Shown here: piece by piece, positions 46,901 through 57,656 of the stretch | How positions within the stretch are numbered: the first letter of the stretch is position 1 | How the letters are laid out: each line of letters begins with the position of its first letter | Source of the DNA: Litoditis marina | Taxonomy: Eukaryota; Nematoda; Chromadorea; Rhabditida; Rhabditidae | Assembly (NCBI GenBank): GCA_964036275.1 | Contig: OZ038433.1 | Span: 2,664,013-2,728,012 of the forward strand | Length of the DNA stretch: 64,000 nucleotides | Reading direction: 5' to 3' | Notes under the pieces: model-generated | Told to the model about the DNA's origin: nothing | The model's input: only the letters and a program-made list of their open reading frames with translations | Databases searched by the model: none | Position numbers and translations under genes: made by a program

Positions 46901-49900
46901 GATCCGTGGCGTTCCGAATGGTAGTTCATTCGACCAGTTTCTGCTTTGTCTGTTCACATTTTGCTGCCGGACAAAATGAGGTATGTAGATGTCATTCGCA
47001 CATTGTTTTGGTTGCCTGCTCACAAGGCGCCATACCTTGCTCCACACCAGGGAAATCCAAAAACTGGATTCTATCATTGAAAAAAAGGGGGAGAAAAGAT
47101 AAAACGGCATCGGGATTCTATCGGGATAAAGGATAAACGGTGTTTTCAATAAAAAAGGGCTCCTTCGTTCATTTTCAAGCTTTATCCGATATGGCGAACG
47201 TGAGAACTAGGCAAAATATTGCTTGCTTCAGGTGCGTGACAGGAACGAGGACTATTCGACAGCCTTCCGAAAGATACGATTCTCACAGGGAAGGGATATC
47301 GATTCGAATGACGTCATTTTCTGGCTGGGCGATTTCAACTATCGGTCAGTCAACCTGTATCCATCGCAATCTTGAAATCTATTTAAGATTAGGAACTTGC
47401 ATTGCTTTTTTTCTGTTTTTTGTAAGTTTATGAAGCAGTACTTTCACTAGTTGCGTCCTAAAGCTTTTTTGGTTGGGTCGGTTAATATTTGATTGGGTGA
47501 AATGGGTGTTCTTTCGTAAATTTATCCGCCATTCTTGCGAGTTTCCAGAATAAATTTAACCGGAGACGAAGTGAAGCGGGCTGTAAGCAATGGACAGTTT
47601 GATCAGCTGGTACCAAATGATCAGCTGACTCAGCAGAAGGCACAGGGACTGGTCAGTATTCAGTTTTTATAGTTATAGATCAAATTTTTGGTAGGTCAGC
47701 ATACTTGGGTGAAACGTATGAAGCTCTCTGCATGCAACTTGTTTTGCGAGTGAACTGTCAAGAGAAATAGTATCGCTTTTAGTTTGAATAGTGTTTTGAT
47801 GAGCTAGATGGCTAGATGCCCTACAAGGCTACAATCGAGAATGAGAAGAGGTTGTGTCGGTCCGTCCTATGTTCAAACGATATTGAGTGTTTGCACAAAA
47901 ACAACTTATTGGGAGGTCACTGGTCAAAAATTTAATGAAAGAACAAATCTAGAAATATTTATAACCAACTCATTTCCAGACGTTTGTTGGATTCGAGGAA
48001 GGACCGCTCCGTTTCGCGCCCACCTACAAATACGACACGTTCAGCGACGACTATGACACGAGTGAAAAGTGTCGCGCGCCCGCGTGGACCGACAGAATTC
48101 TGTGGAGAGAACAGAGGAGACAGAACGATACGCAACTTCTGAGGTAGGTGTCTACCCTATACTCGGACTCACGTAACCTTAAAGGGGGACAGAGAGGAAA
48201 GTTAATATGGAAGAGCTCATCAGGAGAAACCGATTGGTGTAACTTCTAATTCAAACTAACGAACCTAATTCGCATCCGGTTGACACGTGTTTGCCTGTTT
48301 TCGCACGCAACGTTATATTGAAGTACCCTAGGGTACCCAAACTAGCTTTCCTTTTTGCTCTCTTCAAAGTGAGACTTTCGGTTGATGTATGCTCCCGAAT
48401 AGTATTAATTTCACCAACAAAGACAGAAACAACCTATTCAAGTACATATTGTGGAGAAATCTATAGTTTATGATCTGCAATCGCACGAAATAGTGTAGTT
48501 TGCTGAATATGCGGATGTTCCGGAAAAGGACGTGTCTATTCTCGAACAGAGTTGCAATCTATATTAGGTTATTTTATTTGAACGAAATATAATTGTGTCA
48601 CTAGGAGTTTTGGATGGTGGTATGATTTAGTTAATGTGCTCCGACTACACATTTTATACGCATTGTTAATCGCCACTTCATGCGAGAGCAGAAAAATTAG
48701 TTAAATGGTCGGGTCTAATATAGTCGTCACCAACGGAAAGGCGGGAGGATGCAGTATATCTCACTTTCCGATGTATACGCACACATGTTTTCCATTCCAA
48801 AACATGCTCGTTATGTACTCTAATGGCGTATTGGTTAGCGGCCTGCTACGAATCTTTTGCTCTCAGGTTCGATTCCCGTAAAAGACAGAAATTTATACAT
48901 TCGGCACCCACTATAGAGTAATCGTTTTCAGATACGACCGTGCCGAGCTGAAGACGTCTGATCATCGGCCGGTCGGGGCTCTGTTCACGGTCAATGTGTA
49001 CAGGGTGGAGGCGGAGAAGTGCGCCACTTTGGTTGAAGATGTTGTCAGGTACGGTAGGAGTAGTTTTAAGAATAGTAGAAAATAGTATTGATTATTTCAA
49101 TTGAAAGATATTTCAGCCCTGAATCGGGCAAGATTCGGCCTTTTTTGGCCTGACAAAGGCAGATCCGTCGAAACGTCGCCACTGAACTAAAAGATTAATA
49201 CCACCTTCTATTTGGTTTAACAAATATTCTACAGTATAATATACCGAAGAAGTTGATCGACAGCGGAACCTGATTTGCACTTTGTTTCCAGTTGTATGGG
49301 CCCGCCGGACAGCACTGTGATCTGCTGTGTGGAAGGTCATCAACGGTTTCCACACACTGCATTCACGGTCATTCTGGAGAAGTTGAAGGAACTGCACACG
49401 AAAGTGCTGGCTAGCAAGTGAGCCTGATATCATCACTAGCTATCCTATGCCTTGTAGAGGCGGAGTTGTTTGCCATTCGATTTATTAATTAATTTTCACA
49501 TGCAAGCATGTGATAATACAAGAGTAAACATGAATAAAATATAAGACCTGGCAAACTAAAAGATTTCGGAAAAGGCCATTTATTCTCCGCTTTTGGTCTT
49601 TTTTGTCGAAGATTGAACCGGAGGGTGGTATCGCTCAGAGAAAAGGTGAAAATTGAACGGAAGCCTTAGAAATTTCGAGGTTTTCGAACTTTCAACTGAA
49701 AACGTTGATTGCGTCCCAAATGTATCAAAAAACAGCAAAAAGTGCGGAGGTTGAACTCACAAATTCAGAACTGTTGCCCCGGCAAGATAGCCGACGAACA
49801 TCTGAGAACACAGGTGTTTATCGAAAAATGTTGCAGGGCAAAAATTTCGCACTCGATGAAATTGCCTTGGCAGAAAATGAAACTACAATAACGAGAAAAA

Positions 49901-52478
49901 CTCCAAAAACTAATTTTGCATCTCTAGAGTTCACTTAAACCCTTTTTATATTGCTACCTTTCTGAAAGAGACTGTTGCTCAAAAAGTGTGTCTTCTAACC
50001 ACGCTGATATTCATTTTTTTTGTTTGTCTATCGTCTTTGAATGGTTTCTTTTACATAAATACTTCATTCCGTAGCGTATTCCCATTAAAACACCTATTAT
50101 CTATGAAACTAATTGTAATTGTGTCCACTTGTATTGAAAGGCCCGGCAACATTAGCTTTCACCCGGTCCAACACGTGAATCTCACGGTCGGATATGGGGG
50201 AAGCTCGGCTGTCTGATACTGTCTGCCATGGGCGAGTGGGCGGAGCCAATAGGCACATGCCACAATGAGAGAGTGTGCGAATGCGAGAGAGCGCCGACGC
50301 GAGACAGGTTCAATGCGCCATCGATTGATTTGACTCATTGGTTCATGACGCATACATGGCACACGGTTCAGCTTACAAGGTCTATTCAAATCATGAAATA
50401 AGAATTAAAACTTAAATAGCACCTTTTTAAAAGAAAACTTAAACTTAATACTGAATGAAAGATTAAAATTAACAACTATTCAAATCAAAATTTTCACAAT
50501 GTAGACTTCAGATCGAAATAGAGTAAGTAGACCTGAGTAACTGCGAGATGCGTAGATGAAACAATTATGTAAACGGTGAAAATATATAAACTCAATATAA
50601 GATTATTATCATTCTCATATACCGGACAGTTCAGTCCGGTCGCGCCAAACTCGAACTTTTTGCCGTGGCAATTTCTCGGACAGTCGATCTTCTTGCAATG
50701 GAAATTTTCCTGATTTCAAGTCTAGCCCGGGAATTTTCCCCTAATGATTTCAAGGATTTTGGAATGAATCATTGCTCTAGCGACTGTACAAGAAATAACA
50801 ACCAACCAATTCATTCGAAAGTTACGTCAATTTTAGCTCAAATCAAAAAGTTTGCTGACTTCACCCTGGAAACTCGACAAAAATACCAAAAGCGGAGAAT
50901 AAATGGCCTTTTCCGAAATCTTTTAGTTTGCCGGGTCCTATATGGATAGACTAATTATAAAACATTGACACCATTCTAGATACGAAGGATCCGAGTTGTG
51001 GTTAGTGCTGGAGTCAGGTGAATCGGCCCTTGCCGCTCTCAGTATGGACGGAATACCTACTGGAGGTAAGTGAGGGTTGCAGATAAAACTACATATCTAT
51101 TTTTTGCTATTTCATATTAAATTTTTGTTCAACAAATAGAACCAAAAAACAAAATTAGTTTTTTTTCTGATGGCTATAATTGCATCACAGGATGGCTTTT
51201 TTTCTGATGGCTATAATTGCATTCAACAGCTTCTCAGCTAGAGTGTTAGAAAAATGAGTTATATGCTCTTTTTTGGATATCAGGCGTATACATTTTCTTA
51301 CAGAAGGACAACATTTGTCTGTCCGCCTGCGCTCTCCGCTCTGGTCGGACTCTCTCCCTCTGAACACGGCCGACTTCAAGCAGACGGACATGTTCACCCC
51401 ACCCGAGGAGGCAATTCCTGCACTGATTAGCGAATTCGAGTTTGATGGTGAGTAGAATGTCACTTAATTACCCTTCCGGTTGCTCTGACACAGTAAACGT
51501 CAGTAAACGTATATTTATTTATTTATATGATAGTTAGTTGAAAAAATGTAGATTCGAGATTTCAAGAGAATAGAGCTTTTCTGATCAGCTCTCACACAAA
51601 TTGATCAATTTTTTGTTCTACCAGATTTTCAGTCGAGTTAGCTGAAAATGCTAGAGTAAAGCTAGGAATCCTTCAGTATTGCTCTGTTCAGACGAGGAAG
51701 AACTGTGTTCGGTGTCGACAGTCTCCGCCCCCGAGAGGCCCCGCCCACCCTCTGCCCGCAGTGAAGCCCCGCCCACCACCCAGCTGGCAGATCTACAATG
51801 GCCCGGAGAGACGAGTGCTAGGTTCGTTTCTGTGGCAAACCATGAATACCATCGAAGGCTAAATACGACCGGAGGGTAATAACTTGCGCCCTGATGGTTT
51901 GGCTCACGAAAGTTTTGAGTCATATATCGAACGAGCAATGTAGAAACGCTCAGCACGGTACTCATTACACGATGTTTTACATTTACACGTAGTATATACT
52001 TTATGCCGTTTCTATTTATTTGAGAGAGAGGTACGGTATCAAATTCATATGTATCTCACATGCTTGCATGTAAATAAATAAATTAATTAATCAATCCAAT
52101 CATAAAATGTTCTCGTCCCTAACATTTAAATTCTCAACCATCTTTTTCAGAAGTGCATCGCCATTGTCAGCATCGTTGCCGAATCGATATTCCAACTTGT
52201 CTTTAACCTCGTTAGGTCAAGAACCGCCTGCCCCACCATTTGCGGTTCAACAAAATGTCACGCTGCTCGGAAAGGCTCCGCCCAGCTGGGGTCAGGAACC
52301 TCAGGCGCCGCCCCCACCCCTGCGCGGAATTGGCAGCATGGCCGAACCACAGGCTCTGCCTCCGCCCCTGCGCATGAACGGCATGACAGCTCCTTCGGTT
52401 CCGATCCGTCAGGCGCCACCCGTACCGCCTCCGCGACCACAGTTACCCGTGATACCACCCAGACCGAAAGGGTGGTAG
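37903..52478 (+). CDS. SYNJ1: Synaptojanin, dual phosphoinositide phosphatase (30 exons, 1123 aa)
   Basis: Removes 4- and 5-phosphates from PI(4,5)P2 to uncoat endocytic vesicles. Exons: 37903-38026, 38454-38540, 38781-38851, 39031-39102, 39835-39950, 40390-40464, 40786-40936, 41150-41233, 41536-41594, 41847-41943, 42287-42453, 42686-42767, 43031-43186, 43583-43739, 44047-44064, 44192-44269, 44516-44611, 45681-45774, 46152-46239, 46536-46643, 46900-46980, 47232-47344, 47549-47651, 47980-48143, 48932-49048, 49292-49417, 50980-51065, 51304-51447, 51692-51821, 52151-52478; total 3372 nt. The SAC domain has C378-LDCLD-R384-T. The 5-phosphatase core has GTWNVNGGK (532-540), GVEE (579-582), WLGDFNYR (718-725), APAWTDRIL (792-800) and KTSDHRPV (821-828). 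An RRM-like segment follows, then a proline-rich tail with [11 protein letters not shown] and IPPRPK, likely SH3 ligands. Exon 15 is an 18-nt micro-exon (DSYYFH). Symbol assigned by family; single-copy status is not visible. Confidence 0.97.
38600..38765. mobile_element. CCGGTTACC element filling most of synaptojanin intron 2
   Basis: It ends ACCGGTTATATATAGCATTCACC, the inverse of the family's GGTGAAT-CTATATATAACC start. GGTTACC and GGTAACC words fill it. The left end is eroded. It covers about 166 of the 240 nt of intron 2 and stops 15 nt before exon 3. Confidence 0.6.
39122..39258 (+). repeat. TGTAGTTTGATCC interspersed repeat, copy 2
   Basis: GTTCGCTCTTTCCAAAGCAG, then TTTGTAGTTTGATCCCGTTG and ATTATGGCGTGTATGG; these blocks recur in the 58.4- and 63.8-kb copies. 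It lies in synaptojanin intron 4; a diverged copy follows at about 39705-39800. Confidence 0.5.
40127..40269 (+). repeat. 143-bp dispersed direct repeat, copy 1 (synaptojanin intron 5)
   Basis: From CCACTCGCTAGCACGTCACT to TCTATCAAGAAGCGAAT it is almost identical to 41323-41463, with a handful of substitutions and small indels. It contains a tRNA-A-box-like GCGTAGTAGTTTGGTTAG. Confidence 0.8.
40955..41110. mobile_element. CCGGTTACC element, decayed copy (synaptojanin intron 7)
   Basis: It starts with AAATTGGCCCACTCTACAAG, the same terminal words as the 8.5-kb element's right end in inverse order. It carries GGTAACCGGTTTTC internally. Ends are uncertain. Confidence 0.45.
41323..41463 (+). repeat. 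141-bp dispersed direct repeat, copy 2 (synaptojanin intron 8)
   Basis: Partner of 40127-40269, in the same orientation 1.2 kb downstream. The copies flank exons 6-8, so unequal recombination between them could delete these exons. Confidence 0.8.
44620..45226. mobile_element. hAT-like element with CTCGAAAA minisatellite and 8-bp TSD
   Basis: A 607-bp element in synaptojanin intron 17. The termini TAGGGTTGTTAA and TTAACAACCCTA are perfect inverted repeats. The flanks carry a perfect 8-bp duplication GTGAGTGA (44612-44619 and 45227-45234). The left duplicate is the intron's own 5' splice site. The interior is a CTCGAAAA tandem array broken by TTTCCCAA and TTTTCAA spacers. A roughly 60-bp subterminal segment (from 44643) recurs at 44951. 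There is no transposase, so it is non-autonomous. Long open frames of repeated Glu-Asn-Ser-Lys or Phe-Glu-Phe-Ser are artefacts of the array. Confidence 0.9.
45255..45402. mobile_element. GGCCGTATTCACC inverted-repeat element, second copy
   Basis: The left arm GTGGCCGCATTCACCTATC and the right arm GATTGGTGAATACGGCCAC enclose a GGGAAGCTTAAA-type inner arm pair. It begins only about 30 bp after the hAT-like element in the same intron. Confidence 0.6.
48833..48897 (+). mobile_element. tRNA-like fragment (SINE head)
   Basis: ATTGGTTAGCGG resembles a tRNA A box and GGTTCGATTCC is a perfect B box, spaced as in a tRNA. The acceptor and T stems do not pair, so a functional tRNA gene is unlikely. It lies in synaptojanin intron 24. 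Confidence 0.4.
49539..50943. mobile_element. 1.4-kb element with long terminal inverted repeats (synaptojanin intron 26)
   Basis: Both ends carry ATATARGACCYGGCAAACT and then AAAAGATTTCGGAAAAGGCC in inverse orientation. The match runs on through an ATTCTCCGCTTTTGGT block, about 65 bp in all. The interior has no transposase-like reading frame. It does hold a GC-rich patch at about 50150-50390 with GGGCGGAGCCAAT, resembling GC and CCAAT promoter boxes. No clear target duplication is seen. It fills nearly the whole intron. Confidence 0.75.
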
Positions 52479-53263
52479 TAACCATTTCAGTCGTACTTCT
52501 TTCGAGCGATTTGATTGAATTTGTATAAAATAGAACTGAGAATTTGTATTAGTCACAATTGTCAGATGTGGTTTTGTGATAGTTTACTGTGAATATGTTT
52601 CTGTTTATAGCGCCCTTCGTATTCAAAAGAAGTTTTAAAGATTGTATAGTTTTGAGTTAAACATGCGTTTATATATTTTGATCAAGTTCAGTATTTCAGT
52701 TTTCTAGAAGTATGCAAATAATTGTGAGAGTGCCATATAGTTTGTACCTTGGTCAGTATGCTCTACGCGTACCAACACAGATGATCACTTATTTTTGATT
52801 ACTCATATTGTGATTTTGTTCAATATTCGGTGAAATACGTTCTAGTCAATCATTCATTATAGGGGCGCCTTTTCATTGTTATAAGATTTTATGTAATATT
52901 TCACTTCTCATCTTTAATGGGATGTCTTCCCGTGTTGATCTCAATTCTTTTCCTATGTTTCTGGAGCACTGAGACAGGGCTTGCATTCAATTCTAGCAAA
53001 AGTCGTAATAGTGTGTACAACATGTTCATCAATCGAAGTTCTATAAAAAATATGTGTGAACCCTGTCTTAGATATTCTCTCGGTTTGGTAGTGCAGTCAT
53101 TTTTTGGGGAAGAAGTATGCCGAACAATTTGTAATTTTTCTTTCTGAGTATGGTCAGATTTTGTGTATTTATTGATTGCGCATGCGGCATTTTTCGTTTT
53201 CTTGCCATATTGCACGTAAATTTCTTCATATTTGAAGGCATATAATTTATTGAATAAGAATAG
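52479..53263. other. Convergent 3' region of synaptojanin and a transporter gene
   Basis: Both genes end towards this 785-bp stretch, which has no supported exon. It would hold the synaptojanin 3' UTR. I see no AATAAA before the one at 53312, so the two 3' ends may overlap. Confidence 0.5.
53246..53251 (-). terminator. Poly(A) signal of the left SLC35-like gene
   Basis: AATAAA on the minus strand, 12 nt after the stop codon at 53264-53266, giving a very short 3' UTR. Confidence 0.5.
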
Positions 53264-56200
53264 TTACGGCTCAATTTTCCTTGTTGTGGACCGTGCTACC
53301 GATTGAAGTATAATAAAGAGAGTAGAAAATATCGAAACTCCTCCGAAGAGAACATTGGAGAGTGTATAATGCTTCCAAGTGGTCTGCATGCACACATAGC
53401 GGTAGAGGTAGTAGAACACTAGGAACTGAAAGAAACTTTGATAAACTCTACCTATAAAGTCTATCGACTAACAGAATAGTCTAGACTCCAATGTCTTGGT
53501 GTGTATATGCTTTAGCTGGTATAAATAATGATTCGTCGAAAATCAAACTACAAAATGGTCGGAATTTTGAGTTCGGTGAAAATTTATCTCTCTCTCTCTC
53601 TCTCTCCCTCTCTATCCCTCTCTTTTCAACGTACCTGAATGACGCCAGCAGTGTTTTTGATAATAGAAACTGAGAACACGTCTTTGTGTTGAATGGTTTT
53701 TAGAAGGGAGTATTGAGAGAAGAGGGTGCAGACAATCAGACAGAAAAAAACTTGGAAGAACGAAGGAAACCTCCAAATGAGCAGGTACTCGGCAACCGGG
53801 TAGATGGAGTGCTTAAATTGTTCCGTTTAAACAATAGTTGCCACTCAAAACGATTGGCCAGCTACAAAAACGAAAGAGCATGGAGGTCAATGAGGCCGCA
53901 GACATGTGCGTCTGTCCGACATACACACTCTCGTTGCTACAAAGATGGCTATGAATCGTCTGAAAATTCTGATGGTACACCGATAGACGATGACCACGTC
54001 AGAGTTGTAGTTTGAACTCACTACCCGCCATAACTTGCACCGAAACTCAACGGAATCAAGCTAAACATAAACACACAGCGTTTCAAAATAGCAAACATCC
54101 TGTCCATAAGGCCAAATACTGTATGCTTGCTTTGTGCGTGTTAGAATTGAAAAAAATGTTTTTTCAGCGACGCTGATTACTACAGCTGTTAAGCACTGGC
54201 GATGATTTGATATCGTTCCGCTGAGTTTGTAGTTTGAACCCAGTGCATTTTCGTAGATATTTGACAAAACTGCTTTGCTGACTGATCATACTACAACTCA
54301 GAATTGGTTACGCGCGACCATACAGTTAGTTCACGTACACAACGAAATAGTCTACCTGAACGAGCTCCACTGCGAAAAGTACCGAAGTGCTGCAGAAATA
54401 GTGTCCAGCTAATATTCCGATAGTAGAATATTCACTCAGTAGTCTGGCAACCGAATAGTACGAAAACACTTGAAGGGCACATTGGCAAATTGCCCAGAAC
54501 AAAGAATATTGGTCGATAACTTTGCCCATCGACACTGAAATAAGTTGTCGCAGGTCAGTTCGAGCTCTGACACGGTTGTTTTCTAGTAATGATCCGGATA
54601 AGTCGAACCGTTGTATAATCTGGATGTTACGCCATCACAAACTACAATTTATTCACTACGTTCGCAATTAAAAATTTTTGGGTTCGAATGATGTATACTC
54701 ACGAAATATTAAGTTAATGACGTTTACCATTGAATTTAAACTATTGATTAGTTGCTGACCTGCCAAACAACTAGAGACGGCCACTAAAATAGCCCATTTC
54801 AGCAATCGACGAGTGGCGAAGAAATCCATTGCAAATAGGGCAAAACAAGGCAGACAGAGATGGGAAATAACCTGTGAGCTGGGATAGCTAACCTGAAGTA
54901 GTACGGTAATAAGAGACGTTTTCACACGTAGAGGTACAACATTGGTTCTCCAGAAATAGAACTATATAAATATCTTCACGACAACTATTTCACCCGTGTG
55001 GACAGGGTTAACATAGAAGTATTCTTAAGAGGGATACACAGTATGTTCGACAGTACGCTTGATCATGGGAAGTTCAACAGGCGCCAAAATGATCCATCTG
55101 ACGTGCCGCAACAGCGAGGTACATCCTCTAGAGTTGGGTGCAATTTGTAGATTAGAGATACTACCACATACGAGATAGCACACAACACGAAGGGACACCT
55201 TCTTGCATTTTCCGACCTCTTGGGGTTAGCTGCCGCGACTGGCTCGGGCTGGGTTGGAATGCTATCCCGAGCTCTATGCGACTATTTCCCAGCCAATTCA
55301 GGTCGGGATAGCATCCCAACCCGGCCCGGGATGTTTCATGCATACGGCCTCAGAACATCTACAGTAGGGTTGTTAATCGAGTTGAAAATTTCGAGTTTTT
55401 CGAGTTTCGAGTTTTTCGAGTTTTCAAAAATCCGAGTTTTTCGAGTTTCGAGTTTTTCGAGTTTTCGAAAATTCGAGTTTTTCGAGTTTCGAGTTTTTCG
55501 AGTTTCCGATATTTCGAGTTTTTCGAGTTTCGAGTTTTTCGAGTTCTGAAAATTTTCGAGTTTTTCGAGTTCGGAAATTTTCGAGTTTTTCGAGTTTCGA
55601 GTTGAACTCATAAATCGAAATTTCGAGTTTTTCGAGTTTTTTTGTTGAAAATTTCGAGTTTTTCGAGTTTCAATCTCAAAAAATTCGAGTTTTTCGAGTT
55701 TCAGAAAATTCGAGTTTTTCGAGTTTCAGAAAATTCGAGTTTTTCGAGTTTCGAGTTTTTCGAGTTTTCGAAATTTCGAGTTTTTCGAGTTTCGAGTTTT
55801 TCGAGTTCTCTAATTTTCGAGTTTTTCGAGTTTCGAGTTGAACTCGAAACTCGAAATTTCGAGTTTATTTCGAGTTTTTCGAGTTCGAGTTTATTTTTTA
55901 ACAACCCTAATCTACAGGGTCACGCATCAAGCTGACTAGTTTGCTCTCATCGCTACGGTTACGGTGCCTCATGCTGCAGTAATAGAGCAGCAATATTGCG
56001 TATTGATCAAGTGAGGTAAATATAGGTAACTACGTCATCATTGGATGCCACCTTTCAGGGAGTCCTGGGACAAAAATGTATTCTATTCAAATAAGAATGA
56101 TTACGTCATCAACAGATGCCATCTCCATGTACGTGGCCAGCGTCCATGACAGAGATGGGAGAAGAAAGTGCTTCAGAGTGGAAGATTTGAACACATTTAT

Positions 56201-56994
56201 CTCTTTTCTGAAACATTTGAGTGAAGTTCTCGACTTTTGGTTCCTAGAATAAGTTTTTTTCCCTAAATTCCTGAATTCCTGGTAAAACTTGGAAACGATT
56301 CACGGTGTTGGTATTTCGTAGTATTTCATACAATTTTATCATTTCAACCTTTTTGAGCATTAAAAGTTTGACATTCACTGCTTCTTTCATTCCGTTATTT
56401 CAGCCCTGATAGAACCGGAAGTTCGACTCACCTCGACAGACTGGTGATGACTATGAGTGAGACTCCGTTTTGAACGAGCATCACCATCAAGGGGAATTCG
56501 AAGAAGAGGGAGGTGACCAGCAGTTTATATAGTATCCCCGAAACGGTAGAGAAGAGAAGAAATGAACCGCACCTGTTAATGTTTTTTTTCATATATTTAT
56601 TTTCACATATTTATTCTTTCACTTCGCTTCGTTACGAGGCGATTCAATTAATACTCGGCTCTACGAACCAATGGCAAAGTAAGCTTGTTTCAACTTTATG
56701 GTGTGTTTTATCTGCTTACCAGCTTGTTAATTTAGAGAGAAAATTTATGTTTCCAGTCATGCAGAAGTATTGAAGTCTGCATAGTGGTTTCTGCAGCATA
56801 CATTTAGTCTAAAAATTTAATCGATTAGCCCAATGTTTTATGGAAAAACCATCATTACAAATTTCAACCGCAAATTCTTTTTCTTCAGTCAGAACTCATA
56901 ATATAACATTTGCATGAAGAATACGCAATGATTGGACGTTTCTTTCCCACAATTGCAACTCAACTTACCAAAATAGTTGAACATGACCTTTCAT
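53264..56994 (-). CDS. SLC35D-like transporter, left paralogue (7 exons, 299 aa)
   Basis: Drug/metabolite-superfamily membrane protein resembling nucleotide-sugar transporters of Golgi or ER; substrate unknown. Exons: 56994-56969, 56572-56432, 56207-56105, 54871-54760, 54534-54356, 53811-53635, 53425-53264; total 900 nt, no stops. It is colinear with the neighbour at 57657-61619: FFEFPLMVMLVQNG aligns with FFDYPIVIQLLQSA, DQYSLFWAICQCALQ with DRFSFFYGLIASLCQ, and IQHKDVFSVSIIKN with IQHNGALNTQIISN. That last exon is 177 nt in both. The IQHN-AL--I---R block is the place of the family's conserved Asn-Ser-Ala-Leu-Thr segment, here largely lost. Exon 5 (179 nt) equals two exons (110+69) of the neighbour. 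Intron 3 holds a full hAT-like element. An AG (ATTGCAG) lies 17 nt before the ATG. Function as a true sugar transporter is uncertain. Confidence 0.8.
53312..53317 (+). terminator. Candidate synaptojanin poly(A) signal inside the opposite gene
   Basis: AATAAA on the plus strand about 834 nt after the synaptojanin stop and inside the last coding exon of the minus-strand transporter. It is the first canonical hexamer I find. Confidence 0.35.
55241..55330. repeat. Foldback with GGAATGCTATCCCGA / TCGGGATAGCATCCC arms
   Basis: Arms GGGTTGGAATGCTATCCCGA (55251-55270) and TCGGGATAGCATCCCAACCC (55303-55322) are near-perfect inverted repeats with a 32-bp loop. It lies in intron 3 of the left transporter, just before the hAT-like element. 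Confidence 0.65.
55365..55909. mobile_element. hAT-like element with TTTTTCGAG minisatellite and 8-bp TSD, second full copy
   Basis: A 545-bp element with termini TAGGGTTGTTAA and TTAACAACCCTA. Perfect 8-bp duplications ATCTACAG flank it (55357-55364 and 55910-55917). The interior is the same tandem word as at 44.6 kb in the other orientation (CGAGTTTTT). It lies in intron 3 of the left SLC35-like gene. Confidence 0.9.
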
Positions 56995-57656
56995 TGTTGG
57001 GCGAAGTGTTGCACCTGCAATATACATCTAATACCCCCATAATACATGTTAATATAATATCTTTCAATATCTCTATTTTCTCATTCAATTGCACAGTTAC
57101 GTGAAACATGTTAAACACAGCAGAATTCAGAAATGTGCAATGACAAAGTGCACGATACTTCATTAGAATACTAGCTTCACGTGACTATTCAATTTACCTC
57201 CGGTATACATCACATATTTATAGCAATATCTCTTTCTTCTACAGTCTTGTCTTCTACCCCACAGGTATTTTACCCAATTCTTTCCCGATTAGTACCTCGA
57301 TCCCCTGAACAAGATGACACAATAAGATAAAAACAGAGATCTGAACTCGTAGATAACAAACAAAAGAGAAAATAACTATTTATTGAGAAAATTAACCAGG
57401 TTCAATCTCTTAATATATAATATACCGATATGTTCAATATTCAACAAAAAATCACAAAATACAAACAATTATCATATATTCAGTTCACCAAACACTCAGC
57501 TGATCCACCAAAAGAAGGTGAATTCATTCCACACAAAATTGGATCTATTCTGGATAAAAGTACAAGTAGGAAGTATTGCCACAATAATGAAGTTATTTAA
57601 ATTCAATAAGAAACTTTTAGTTAGCGATGCCGGGAAATCGTGAAATCAGAATTTTC
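56995..57656. other. Spacer between the two tandem transporter genes
   Basis: 662 bp, A/T-rich, no supported exon. It holds the promoter of the left paralogue and the 3' end of the right one; an AATAAA on the minus strand lies at 57379-57384. Confidence 0.5.

Noticed and set aside
48833..48897. tRNA gene
   Set aside because: The A and B boxes are good but the acceptor and T stems do not pair and no anticodon arm forms, so it is a SINE-type fragment.
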